Shown here one piece after another: positions 34,273-46,047 of a stretch of DNA of 64,000 nucleotides. Each line of letters starts with the position of its first letter. The stretch's first letter is position 1. Source of the DNA: Gamarada debralockiae (lineage: Eukaryota > Ascomycota > Leotiomycetes > Helotiales > Hyphodiscaceae); assembly GCA_002803225.1 (NCBI GenBank), contig NXFV01001859.1:36903-100902 (forward strand). Direction: 5' to 3'. The position numbers were made by a program, and so were the translations under genes. A model generated the notes under the pieces. It did not search any database. It saw nothing but the letters and a program-made list of their open reading frames with translations, and had not been told where the DNA came from.

Positions 34273-37039
34273 TGGTTTGGTGCATGAGAGACGAGATCTC
34301 GATTGGTTTTGACGAGCATGTATGATGAGAAGAGGGCGTTTGGGAAGAGCGAATAGCAGCATCAAGATACGTTGTACAATACTCACTTCTAGCAGGAGGA
34401 TCGAGAGGATTTTGCCCACTCTCTATTGTAATATAATCCAGGCAATCTGGCCTCCAGCAATGGAAGAACTTCAAGATTCAAGAACCAGCCTTCTACCAAG
34501 CTTCCTGTGCTCCGAAGCCCTGCGGGCCAAGATTGCTTTCGCCGTTCAGAGATTCTGAGCCTTCTTCCAAGATTCCTGTGGCCGAAGCCTTGCGGGCTAA
34601 GAATGCTTCGCCTTCTCCGTGTGGTCTTCATGTGATCATGTCTTGTCTCCTGATTTTAAAGCCGGATATCTCCAAGCTTTCTTCCATCCTTCGCTCCTCC
34701 TATTACCCCATTGTCAAGTCCAACCGGCACTCACCAGCTGCAGCTTAATTCACGCTCGTCAAATCCAAACTTCTAAAATAATTGGCGTGGCCAAAGAGTC
34801 AAATGAGCTAAAACTCCATGAGAGCGATTTTAAGAGTCTGCGCCCTGCTTGGCAGTGCAGTCGGACACCTCAGAAGTTTAATCAATCGACCGCTGCCTCA
34901 TGATCTCGATCCCTTCTCATTTGAAGAGCAAAACGAAGTGTCATCCTGTCAGGTTCGATTATAGGAGGGACGAGTAGTGCCTAGCTTCTGCAGCGACAAG
35001 TAATCACTGCCGACTCGACAAATGGGGAGCAGCCCCTTTTATTATGGATAGGAAAGCTTATCAGATTATTGTGAGAGTCCTGAATTTCGTTCAATGGAGA
35101 AAAATAGAAGGTATTATGGAGCCAAGGAATCAGGTGTCGGGTGTCTTCTTTCCGTCCCCGCATTTTATAAAAATGTACCCGAACAATTCCCAGGGCCTTG
35201 TCATGTGCCAAGCCGGAATTTCAACATCAATCCAAGCCTTCGTACATCGTACATCGTACCTCTCGCCCTTCTATTGGGCAGATGAGGGTTATTTCACGAT
35301 TGGCTGTTTCGAGAAGGGGGAGCAAGGCAAGGAATAATTAATGCAGAGATTGAGCTGACGTATTTGTGCGTGAACTGCTTCAGCGGACAGGGAGATCATG
35401 ATTTGCTTACCTCTTTTGGAAGTGAGGAAGGATAGAGCCGTCATTTTTACAGCAGCCGCGTGTAATTCGTGGCTTGGTATTTTACTTGCTGTATTTACTG
35501 GAGCGTGCGTTATGGACGGTATCCGAGACGGGGCGTTGCGAGAGGAAGAATACCGCTCGTACCTTTCGAGCCTATTAAAACGGGCTCGGTGCGAATACGC
35601 TCTTCGTTCTCGTTGGCTTTCGGGAAGGTTTGCTGGACTTCTTACTGTACCATTCAAACTCTCAAACCCGCAATCGACATCAACCTCCGAAGTCTCCGTA
35701 GATACGGACTTTGCAGGCTCCTTATTATTTTCAGAAAGGAGAAACCAGCTCCCCAACGAATGAGCCCGACATACGGATCGTCCAAGCTAGCCGCAAAACC
35801 CACTTGAAATTTCGTCAGCCTCTATGTGATTCGTGAGTATTTACGCTTTTCTAGGGGAGGCGAGAGGGAGAGCTGGCTGCAGAATCTGATTTGCGCCAAG
35901 CGGGATCTTGGTGCTGCTGTTAGATTAGATGAGATTGTGTAGGCGCATTTGGCGAAGTGGGGTGAAGAGTGGAACCGGGTCGCGTGTCAAAGTGGGAATT
36001 CAGTGTGAGTTCAGTGGGTTTGGTAGGGAGTAAACTTGGCTAAAGGATCGCGTGATGAGTTAGAAGGGAGGAAAATCTCCATCTCATCGCTCTCAAAAGG
36101 GACATCTGATATGGATATGATTGCTATAGAAAGGGCCGTGCCGATACCCGGTTTTATATTTGATTTACAAAGAGGAGGGTGCCACAGCCGTAAATATTGC
36201 AGGGCATGGGGCCGACGGAAGAGGCGCTTTGACGCTGAGTCTGGGTTAGGATTTGGCTGATAAGTTGTTCGGATCAATTGTTTCACAATCGTTATTATCT
36301 TGTGCGTTTCCCACGTTGATTTCCAGCCGAGGAGCACGCCTGATCAAGAGTTAGACAAGACAGATAAACACCAATTCGGGCAACGTCTGCGAGGAGGACA
36401 GTCAGAGCAAATATGACAAGCAAAGAGGGGTTTTACGAATGTATAAATAAATTTCAGATTTTGCATATCCCCCAAGGAAGGAAGATCAAACCCGCATCTC
36501 ATCCCAATTCGTCCTCTACGTCGTCGTAAGCCTTTCGACTAATGCTGCACAACCGAACCGTCTCTGCACATCCCTACAATCTTGCCCTCTCAGATGACGA
36601 TGCCATGGTTTTTGTCCTGCCCGGAAGCAGCCCCGTCTTTTATCTTCTTCTGGCACTGAGGCCCTTGGCAGCATGCAAAAGACCTATGAATACTATGCCG
36701 ATCATACCTATATCATCTAACGGTCAAGTTATTATGAATCGCTCCGCCCTGCAGCAACAACTGTTTTTAAGTATCTTTGAGCGTGACCTTTCTCCTTCTT
36801 TAAAGAACTTTCGGCCCCTTCTTCATGTCGACCTTTTAGGAATTTCTTACATGTTTAATTTGACTGAGTGACGACGACTTCGCAACGACATTCTTTATTT
36901 TACCAACCGCCATCAGCCACAATATCAATTTTCATAACTAGGAGGAGCCAACATTTTGATACAGCCGCAGTGGGAGGTATTAAGGAAATTTCGGGAGGTC
37001 CTTGAATTTGGGTCGGGAGGAGAATAACTTTCGATCAAC
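34273..37039. other. 2.8-kb gene-poor stretch
   Basis: Contains the duplication described separately and two overlapping, opposite open frames near 35289-35763 (121 and 155 residues) with no known motif. A TATA-like TATAAATAAA is at 36441. A possible small frame at 36542-36871 has a hydrophobic start but no family signature. I do not support a gene here. Confidence 0.45.
34470..34615. repeat. imperfect tandem duplication
   Basis: About 45 bases (AAGCTTCCTGTGCTCCGAAG onward, to CTTTCGCC) recur roughly 75 bases downstream as AAGATTCCTGTGGCCGAAG...CTTCGCC, sharing CCGAAGCCYTGCGGGCYAAG. It is non-coding on either strand as far as I can tell. Confidence 0.6.
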
Positions 37040-38390
37040 ATGGAACACAACGTAACAGCTCCTATCGAGGAGCCGCATTGGAAAAGCGGTGCAGCATGGA
37101 AACTACCTGGCTGGGCAGAACCAGTTGTAGGATACCTCTTTTGTGAATTTGAGGAGGACAGTTGCTGACAATAATTTAGATGGTCGCAAGTATCCTCGTC
37201 GGATCGATGATACTCACGAGGAGGAAAGGCTACCGACTTTTCGACCGGAGGAGAACGCAGTATGGCCTACTGAATGATGAACCAGACTCTGCGCGGTCTT
37301 CCGACGATTTGATTGCTGGGGATTACATGGTCGCCAACGAATCTACAGACGACGTCAGCGTGGACTCATTGTCAACAGCAAAGCAACCACCAAAAAAGAG
37401 AAGGTGTTGTGGAGCAACGATCTACACACCGAATACATCCAGATTTGTAGGCCACCTCCACAGCAGGATAATGCAGAAATTCCCTTTTTTGATGGAGATG
37501 TTTTATTGGATCGTAACGTACGGGTTTTATCGAAGCACAGCATTGCTGAGCCAGGCTATTTTCTCGAAAACGGCGATTTGGGATGTTGCTCAGGACCATG
37601 GATTGGCCATATTGGAGTTTGAACAGTTCTCGTGGTTGAGCTTTTTATGGCCGATTCATGAACGGGAAGTTCAACAATGGTTCATGCATGGACATCAGAC
37701 TTTCTTGACCGTCCTGAACCGCTCGTATGCTTTGATCCATATCCCTGGAACAGTTGGGTACGTTCCCTGCTGCAAAACCCAATATCTTCCCACTGACTTT
37801 GAAACAGCTTCATCGCCTGGTACTATTATGTCGCTCCTTCACACAACACCTTCGCCATCGTGCGCCGAACCATGACCCTCACAAATCTCTTTGCGTTTAT
37901 AATCTTCATCTTCTACCCGTGCATGCCCCCGCGGCTACTCCCCCCAGAATACGGCTTCCTCGACAGCGTCGGCCGCAACAACGCCCAAAGCGTATGGATG
38001 AAGGGCAAATACGTCAACTCCCTGGCTGCCATGCCATCCATGCACTTCGGGTACTCCTTCTGCATTGGCTGCACCATGATGTACCACTCAGGCGTATTCC
38101 GCAAAACTCTCGAACCAGGAGAGAAACGCAAGTCCAAAGCCTCGTCCCTCTTCTACATTCTCTTTGGCATCGCGTACCCCTCATGGATCCTCATCACCAT
38201 CGTCGCAACCGCGAACCACTACTACCTCGATGCCTGCGTGGCATTCTTTGTCGTCATCCTCGCCTATAACTGTAACCGGATATTCCTTGTATTGTTGCCT
38301 TTGGAGGACTTGCTATTATGGTGTTTAAGACTCGAAAAGCCGATTCCTAGCACGGGAGATCGGTATCGTGTACGTTCTGGGAGATCGTAG
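37040..38390 (+). CDS. PAP2-superfamily membrane enzyme (inositolphosphotransferase / IPC synthase-like)
   Basis: Three exons (37040-37126, 37180-37757, 37808-38390) give 415 residues with about six hydrophobic segments. The PAP2_3-type catalytic parts are in the last exon: SLAAMPSMHFGYSF (the PSMH element) and TANHYYLDACVA (H-x3-D element) near residues 292 and 360, preceded by the CMPPRLLPPEYGFLD loop. Family members include yeast Ipt1 and Aur1 and a broad group of uncharacterised fungal membrane proteins. The probable reaction is transfer of a phospho-headgroup in Golgi lumen; the exact substrate cannot be read. A hydrophilic loop (about 60-110) with PPKKRRCC lies on the cytosolic side. 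The first intron donor is GTAGGA. Confidence 0.8.
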
Positions 38391-39065
38391 GAAGGGAAAA
38401 TGTATGGGTAGGCGTTTGTTGCATGAGCAGATTACTGCTCCTTCTTTCGGTACCATTGCATGCATGGTTGGTTCTTGCATGGAGACTGGCGTTTTGATTT
38501 CAGGTTGAGTAGATAGGATGAGAGCTCCACATAGAATGAGAGCGGAATCTCTTGACAATGAAGTTTCAAGAAAGTTTGAAGAGACAAAACCAGCAGCCAG
38601 CTTATATGTGGAGATTGAAAGAGGATGAAGTGACGTTGAACTTAGCATTCTACCCCTACCACACCTTTCATGCTATGCCAAGAGCCAAATGTCGCTCAAG
38701 ATGTCACTATTCACATACCACTGGGCACGTTGGGCATGGTACACTGCTTACAAATTACAGCCTTACCAAATCTTCAGCCTGAATCGCAAGGCATAAGGAG
38801 CTTTGACCTCACCAGCTCAATTAATCCAGCCTTCTGAATATCAGATGGAGCTCCGAGAGACGTCCCCCGCCATCTTCTTTTACATCAATTGATTTCATCC
38901 CCCTTAGCAGATCTCGTCAATTTACTTCCATCACTTTCTCGTCACTCTTTACTGCAATTAAGATAAATTAAAACTTCAAGTCAACGCGCCCTCACGTCAA
39001 CTTCCCACAAGCCTTCCAGCAGCCTCGCTGCTGGTCCTTCACCCAAATCACTCAACACCGACACA
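38391..39065. other. intergenic, PAP2 / BTB
   Basis: 3' flank of the PAP2 gene, then pyrimidine/CA-rich leader of the BTB gene. No gene seen. Confidence 0.5.
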
Positions 39066-40200
39066 ATGGCCAACTTGGGAGAGTTTTTCGAGGAGGATAT
39101 CGCGGAAGAAGCGGGCACAGATAGTATGTATTCTCCCTTTGTTTCCTTCCTTCCACACCACTACCTCCCATTTTCTGAACCTCATTTAACACCAGCACCA
39201 GCCCTCCCCTCTAATCTCTGACGCAACTTTGCTATGCCAAACAAACGACGAAAACTAACTCTTGGATCTGCACCAGTCGAGATGGGCGGCGAAGAAGTAG
39301 CAGTCGAAACCGAAGCAGCGGCACCTGAAGGCGGCGACGAGAACGGCATGCCCTTCCTGGAAGAAGCTATGGAGGACCCCCCCGCGAGAGTCACATACAT
39401 CGATTACCTCAAGAGTCCTGTTATTGGTCTTCTTGTTGGTGATGAGCAGACGCTCTTGACTGCGCACCAGGCACTGCTTGTGACGAGTCCTTGGTTTGCG
39501 GATGCTTGTGCTCAATTCAGTGATGAGGTTTCGGTGCGTACATTTTACGCCTTTACCTCCGCATAGATGGAAGGGGGGAAGTGGAGTGAAGGTGATAGGG
39601 GCCTAATTGAACAACAGGAGCGCAGAATCGATTTGATCGACGAAGACCTCGACGCCGTCGGCTGCTTCCTCGAGTTCTTATACACAGGTGACTACTTCCC
39701 GCGCAAGCTTCCCGGTAGCCGCGATCTCGAGCGCGACCCCACAGTCCCAGCTGTCGATGAGACCGGTGACCAACTCCTGAAGCACGCGCGCGTCTACACT
39801 CTCGCCGAGACCTTCTCCCTCCCTGCCCTCAAATCTATAGCATCCTCCAAGATCCATAGTGTCAATAGCACGGCTAAGGGCGAGATTGCGTATGCGAGAT
39901 ACGTGTATGCGCATACGCAGAAGGACGATACGACGGTTCGGGCACCGGTGGTGAACTTCTGGGCTACGAGAAGTCATACGCTTAGGGCGGAGGCGGAGGA
40001 TGAGTTTAGGATGATGTGTTTGGAGTTCCCGCAGTTTGGATATGATGTTCTTAGTAAATATCCATTGTTTCATGATATCCTCAGGCTGTATGCTGACAAT
40101 GTACCTAGCTCGTGTTCTGGACGAAAAGCTCAAACGCGAAAAGAACGAGAAGCTACACCCCACACCATCTAGCTCCCGCAAGCGCTCCCGCGGAATCTAA
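39066..40200 (+). CDS. BTB/POZ domain protein
   Basis: Four exons (39066-39123, 39277-39533, 39618-40053, 40109-40200) give 280 residues. After an acidic N-terminus, the BTB fold runs from about 55: YLKSPVIGLLVGDEQTLLTAHQALLVTSPWFADACAQF and, after the splice, ERRIDLIDEDLDAVGCFLEFLYTGDY. A helical back-half and a basic tail (LDEKLKREKNEK ... SSSRKRSRGI) resembling a nuclear-localisation stretch follow. Fungal BTB-only proteins of this type are usually uncharacterised; BTB domains commonly mediate dimerisation or cullin-3 contact. The second intron acceptor (GCACCAG) follows a good CTAAC branch site. Earlier CACCAG acceptors would run into a stop. Confidence 0.83.
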
Positions 40201-40859
40201 ATTTCCTTCCTCTCTTTCAAAACACACAAAAGGGGGGTCCTGGAGTTGATTGGCTTGCTGTTTTTCGTATCGCAAACTTTCTCAGTCTGTACAATTACAA
40301 GGGCAATATTCTACATCTGGAAGCTGCCCAGCCCTATTGCTCTGGTTCCATTCTACTAAATATCCGTAGGGTTTAAAATCGATAGAACTTCCCTGGAACC
40401 ATTCTAGCTAATTTGTACTGGAAGTTTTCCAGAGCTTGCTAATGGAATCGATTGAAATTCCAGATATGGAACATTGTACAAGGGTTACTTTCCTTCTCAT
40501 CCTAGAGCGGCGGATATATTAGGGCTGGCATAAGGGCATTGGAAATGCTGAATGGATGGTAATCTGGATATTTGCTTTGTGTAAGGTGTGTAATACCAGA
40601 AAAGCTCTTGCATACTAGCTCTCTTTGCATGGAGATGGACACTGAAAGTGCTAGAGGTTGCATCCATCAATCAATTTCACATAAGTCAGAAACCGTTTTT
40701 GCAAGCAGCAAGTGAGCTACCTATTTCTCACAATATGGCCAGTGTCTAATGATTGGGGCTTTATTGGCTGAAATCATCTCAGTCTTTGAAGTATATAAGA
40801 GCTTGAATTCGGTTTGAAACCCAGATCTCTATCCCTCTGAACAAGTTCAGAGATTCAAC
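40201..40859. other. intergenic with promoter-like end
   Basis: 3' flank of the BTB gene. TATA box GTATATAAGA at 40791-40800 followed by a pyrimidine-rich leader, positioned for the relic gene that follows. Confidence 0.5.
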
Positions 40860-40968
40860 ATGAGGTATTCTGTAGTCAGCCTCGCAGCTTTTCTAATCTG
40901 CTAGCGTCGATGCTACGAAGACGTTAGCATCACTGCCAGCTAGGGTCTGCCCTCAGTACGGTCCTCCA
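40860..40968 (+). pseudogene. small secreted-protein relic
   Basis: ATG at 40860 sits 60 bases after a good TATA box and opens MRYSVVSLAAFLIC, the n- and h-region of a signal peptide, then stops at 40902-40904. One frame over, the sequence continues as SASVDATKTLASLPARVCPQ to a stop near 40967. This is the expected signal-cleavage region and mature start of a small secreted protein, so a one- or two-base indel has broken it. The LASLP start and Cys are faintly like CFEM-type proteins, which is only a guess. No further exon is obvious. Confidence 0.4.
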
Positions 40969-43163
40969 TTAGCATAGAAAGACCGACAGACGACAGTAAT
41001 CAGAACAAGGGCACGTACTACACACCCGCCAACCACAGCACCCCCGCTACTCATTATCCAATGTCCTTAAATGTTCAATATCTGTCACAGAGAGGCCTTT
41101 GTCATTCACAAACGCCTTAGTGAAAGGAAGGAGCGTGCGCTTCATGTGAAAAGTAGGGTTTCGGAGTACTAAGACTACAACCCCAGTAATGGATAATCTT
41201 ACATCTCGAACTGATTCTCTAATGTCCGTTCGTCTCCCGTAGCTCTTTTATGCCCGTAAAAGAATAGAAAGTTGCCTTCCCTCGTTTTGCCCTACTAGGG
41301 TGGAGAAAATGTTGTGGTATCATCAAATTATTTCATCGAACTCCTTGAAAGCAGAACTATCCCTTCAACTAAACTCCCATCCCCGTTGCCGATTCTTTCG
41401 TCACTTTCCTTATCCTGTCCGAAATTCTGCCCGCAGCAGAATCTCCAAAATCTAGGTAGCCGATCATTGACACCACACATCTCTCTCAATCTTCATTGCC
41501 TGACTTGCTTCTCATTGGACCTTCCTAGCTCTATAAAACTATTCAGCGGCCTTTTCACAGACCCAACCTCGCTATCCTATCACTACTAATAAACAAACAA
41601 GGAGGAAAGTGTGCACTAGGCACTCTTCACAGATCGTGCAAGTGATTCACGTCCTCCGTCCTCCCTTTACTGAACAGGACGACAGCGATTATGAGAACAA
41701 TGGCGAGAACCGACAACGGCACTGTGACAACGTCCGCGTTCATAAAAAGCAACTCTGAGATGCCTGTATACTGTTTTCCCACTGCCTTCTTTGTTTTCTC
41801 ATTAATACGCCTGCTCAACTTTGTAGACCGCGCCTCTGTCTGGACCCATGCTCGTATCTTGATAGTGCGGTTGTTGGACTTCTTGTCTTGAACTGAGAGG
41901 GACGGGTTGTTTGTGATTTATATCATATCAAGAAAGTGCATCCATTGGGATTTGGGAAAGGAACACGCACATAGCTTGTATTATATTTTCAAAGCGGATG
42001 CAATAATTACTTAGAAGTCCAGCGTCCCATCGGAAAGTCACTGCACGTCCATCTGTCTGGTGGACCTGCCTTTTTCCAGCAATGAATGCAAAGGTTCTAT
42101 CCTTTCTTTCATAGCTTTATTCTTGTCATTCATAGAGCACCTCATTCACTCACTGTTTGGTGCAACTACTGAAGAAAGTCAAACCGCTCATTCCAGTCAG
42201 TGTCTGGCTGGTAATTCACTGGCCCAACGACTACGTGACCTGTCAAGTGAGAATCAATAAAGCAAGTCTCGTACAAAAGGTACTTTCGTCCACGTCCTTC
42301 CATCTGCATGAGAACCTGCATTTCCCGAAGGAAGGCAAGGGTCGGGAGAACTAGCAGCCCGAATACATGAAGGCTGCAGAAGGTGCAAAGAGGAAGAGGT
42401 GACTTCAATTTTCGATTTTGGTATTCTGCACAGTTTCATGATTGCTGGGCTGGGCTAAGGAATTTCTGGAATGCTTGATTTACACAGACTAGAAGAGAAC
42501 AGCGATTGTGGCAACGACACTGAAAGTAAAGAACGATACTTAGATCAAAGAACGATGCTTAGAAAGGTTCAACTATGTACTGGCTAGCTGGTACTGAAGG
42601 TGATTTAGGTGAAAGACTAAAACACGTGCCGTGTACAGATTCAGGTGTGAGCTGAATTGGTCTTGATGTAGATAGGGACTGCTTCGCCCAAGGCATGATT
42701 TTCAATGGCGGCTAAATCAAGGCAGTGATTTGTCTTCTATGGTCAGGACCAAGTGGTAGTTATGAACAGTCGTGCAGCGTTCATTCCACATCCAGTCACC
42801 CACTTGTGCCTTGTCAAGGCGAAGGAAAGAGTGAGCGAATGAGCTTCGTATTAAACTCCTGTAACTACTCAGTCGAGCCTCCTATTGTAAACTTTCTGCA
42901 ATTCCATGTGTCTCGTAGCTTGCTCTGTTTTTAGCAACGAACGTAAACTCTTTACTCTCCTCGCTCTGGCTGAAAGCAAAACTCGTGGTATCATCAAATC
43001 ATATCATCAAACTCCTTTCGCGAGCAAAAAGATCCTTCCCCTGAATCAAAGCCATCCTTCATTAACCTCTCAATCAACCCTTCCTCTCCATTCTTCCTGC
43101 AAATCCCAGCACCAAAAGCACCCTAGAGTCCCTGCCATCATAACTTGTAACAGCTCCAATCTC
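40969..43163. other. 2.2-kb gene-poor stretch downstream of stuA
   Basis: No supported gene. On the minus strand, 41627-41818 encodes 63 residues with one strong membrane helix (VPLSVLAIVLIIAVVLF) preceded by an open frame lacking a nearby ATG, and 42166-42408 encodes 80 residues with a hydrophobic start. They could be exons of one small membrane protein, but no convincing splice joins them. A diverged direct repeat (about 33 bases, GTGGTATCATCAAAT...) lies at 41316 and 42986. Confidence 0.35.
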
Positions 43164-44243
43164 TCAAAGTCTGGGCCTCCGATCATCCTCCTCAGGACTG
43201 ACGCCTTGCTCTTGCTGACCTGGAGGTTGTTGATACGTATTAGGGAGTGGAAGTGGACGAGCTGCGTTTGAGGGGTGGTAGAGAAGTGCGCCGATGTTGT
43301 GGACGAAGAGCGGGTAGAGCTTTTCGGTTATCTTCTCTTGGTTTGCGAGGGCCAGGGCGCGTTCGTATGGGATCCTTTTGATGCATGTCAGCTCTTCCCG
43401 TGCCAAATGGGATAGGTATTTTCCCAACGTGTGGTAAAGGACGGGTAATTAGAGGAGGAGAGCGGAGGAGAACGGGAAAGGAACATACCAAACGCCTTTC
43501 AAATGCATAGGCCCAATCTTAACCACCTGTTTCTGCTTCTCCGCCTTGAGAATTCCGTCTCTGCGACCTCGAGTCATGCCGACTACGTTGAGGAGTTTGG
43601 TGCCGTTGATCATATGGTTGTCTGTTCCACACATTGCCATTAGCTGATGGATCTCCAAAGAGTATAGACGAAACCCATGAAACAAAATCCATCTTCTCAG
43701 AAGTCTGAAAAGGCAAAACAGATAGAAGAAAGATAAAAGGCACAAACCTTCACGCCTCGCAACACAAATGCCATTGACATCAACCTGGAAACACAAACTC
43801 CCCTCTTCCTCACTCAAACTTGTCGTAAGCCTCGGCCTCATACCCGGCGGCTGGATTTGGCCTGTCGTATCAAATACCTGTGGTCCATTGCCATTGACAT
43901 AGCCTTCCGCAGATATAAACGTCGAAACCGAAGGTAACGGCTGCGTATATTGCGGTTGCGGAGTAGAATGTTGATATCCGGGGCTCATTTGATAGGGTTG
44001 TGGAGGGCCGTATGGAGAATTTGGTTGCGGAGGACCATAGGGGCTTTCTCTGCTGTATGGCGATTCTCTGTGTGGGTTTTGGGAGGGTGCGGTGGAGTAT
44101 GGTTCTAGAGCGCGCGGGGTCGCATTTGTGTGTGGGTTTTGCGCATAAGGATTGGAAGACGGGGGTAGAGAGTGGTGTTCGGGGTTCGAGGAGGGGAGGC
44201 AGTGGGCGTTATAGCCGTAGTTTTGAAGAGGTTCTTGTGCCAT
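43164..44243 (-). CDS. stuA: APSES-domain transcription factor, StuA type (short form)
   Basis: Three exons (44243-43748, 43621-43489, 43374-43164) give 279 residues. A Gln/Pro/Tyr-rich N-terminus leads to the APSES DNA-binding domain at about 150-240: [56 protein letters not shown] and [17 protein letters not shown]. This is essentially the StuA sequence; StuA regulates conidiophore architecture and sporulation. Typical StuA proteins are around 550-650 residues with a long Pro/Ser tail and a C-terminal NLS. Here the frame stops 35 residues after HPSN. A possible donor (GTCAGC) lies just before the stop, so an additional 3' exon is conceivable, but I found no matching coding text downstream. 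Confidence 0.82.
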
Positions 44244-45014
44244 CTTTGGTTGCGGTCAGTTGACGTATCTGAGAGCCGAGTGCGAGGTGGGGTGAAATAC
44301 CTTACCTATCTCCTATCTCCGCGATACGAAAATACTTGGATTCTGTGACTGCTGTCAGAGCTCAACATGCGACGTCAATGGATGAGGAAATTGGGATGAA
44401 GGAGGATTTAAGGAACACAAAAACGAAGAGTAGAAAAGAAGGTGAGATGTGCCCGAGACACACAGCCTTGTACTCCGCCGCGAAGCGCCTAACTTCCGGG
44501 GTGCAGCTTAACCGAGAACAGGCCATATCGCCAATGATCCACCTCGGCCATTCACACACGATTGAACACTGCCTCTTGTGGAACCCCCTTTTCATCCCAC
44601 AATTGTCAATATCTTTATCTATTCCCCTGCACGGCTGGAAGATTGTAATAATAGGCATTTTTGTCTATTGCCGGGCGCTTGAAATTCTGTTGACTGCAGC
44701 GGCGATACACATATCAAACACTGACCGGCAAAGGCTGCTTGGCCTGTGATGTGATATCTAGCCGGAGTACCTGGCGGCAAAGCTGCTCTCACTTAAGAAA
44801 GTATCAGTCCTCCGAATAGACACAGAAATTTTTCAATTGAAGAAAATAAAGAGAAGGTTGGTCTAAGAAGACGAGATATTGTAATGATGCAACGACTCGC
44901 GCCACCTCGCCCTTGCTTTCTTCGATTGCATCACATTATCTAAACCAAGTAGGAAGTTGACGCCATGGATTGGGAAGTTAGAGATAATTTGGTCTCTTCA
45001 ATTGCTTATCAGTA
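44244..45014. promoter_or_regulatory. stuA 5' region
   Basis: Upstream of the APSES gene. An open frame of 137 residues (44336-44749, plus) has no motif and overlaps a minus frame; I take it as chance. Confidence 0.4.
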
Positions 45015-45247
45015 CCGTACTAATTGGCAGATAAGATAATATCTTATGCAATTTTTTGCAACTTTCTCGAGATTAGAATAGTGTCTTATGCGATTTCGGC
45101 TAGAGTTCCAGCGCCTTGAAGCCTGAAGCCCCCTGAATTATATGCCGTGTCAAATAAGGTAATATCTTATGTGAGTTTTCCCACCTTTTTTCGAAATAGA
45201 ATAGGCTCTTAACTGACAGCTATTCTCCCATGTGCCAATTAGTACGG
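45015..45247. mobile_element. 233-bp MITE with TA target duplication
   Basis: Ends are exact 15-base inverted repeats, CCGTACTAATTGGCA and TGCCAATTAGTACGG, each flanked by TA (45013-45014, 45248-45249). Near each end is the same motif in one direction, AAGATAATATCTTATG and AAGGTAATATCTTATG, a possible transposase or hairpin site. It has no coding capacity. The TA duplication suggests mobilisation by a Tc1/mariner-class enzyme. Confidence 0.82.
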
Positions 45248-46047
45248 TATTCTCGATATCGATCAATTGAAGTGGAATCAGTTGATCGAAGTTAGTTGTG
45301 TCAAGCAATGATGCTCTTGAATGAGTTGTTAAGGACTGGAGGTAGTTGAGCAATTCAAATACTTCGTTCGACATGGCACAGCTCTTTGCTGCATTTAAGT
45401 CAACTGGGTATAAACCAAAACAAGTCTGTTCCCTTGTCCGCCTCAACCTCTGTCATCATATTCCAGGAAGTCGTTGCAGTGCCAGTCTTCGCCATCAAGC
45501 CTCTAGTCATCGCAATATACCATATTCACGACTACACTCCTCAACTAACAATTTCAATCTGCTATATAACTCGGATGAAAAACCACCGTTTCTCCTTCTG
45601 CTTCTATACGATACAGAACCCCAATGGATGAGCTCAATCGCATTTATTGCTCGGTGAGAGAAAGAGGTAGGGAGACGTAAACTGCTATTGGACCTTCTGG
45701 CGGTCAAGTACTGTCGGATAAATCAATGGTTATCGATCTCCTAATACTTGGTCTGATAACACTAAACTCGAATTCTTGATTGTTGTCGATGAAAGAGAGA
45801 AAAAGAAGGAAATGGGAGGCTGCGGCGAAATGATTGGCCGAGAAGCGAGTTTTCTGCCCCACGCTTGGAATCCCAAAATTGTTGCACTGTGGACGACCCC
45901 ACTAAGCACATGAAGCCTCCATTAACACCACGCAACGACTCAATACCTCCCTGGACTGTGCAAGGAGAAGATACCTGGTACTTCTGATGAACATGCTCAG
46001 CATAAGAAAACTTTGCGCATAGATCCTTTTATCATCAGCCTTCAATC
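45248..46047. other. intergenic, MITE to SRP72
   Basis: Small overlapping frames only. Contains the leader of SRP72. Confidence 0.45.

Noticed and set aside
35289..35763. Overlapping opposite frames of 121 and 155 residues
   Set aside because: Neither shows a motif or promoter context; they mask each other, as chance frames do.
36542..36871. 109-residue frame with hydrophobic segment after a TATA-like site
   Set aside because: No family feature and no supporting splice; too weak to call.
44336..44749. 137-residue frame upstream of stuA
   Set aside because: It lies in the likely promoter/leader of stuA and has no motif.
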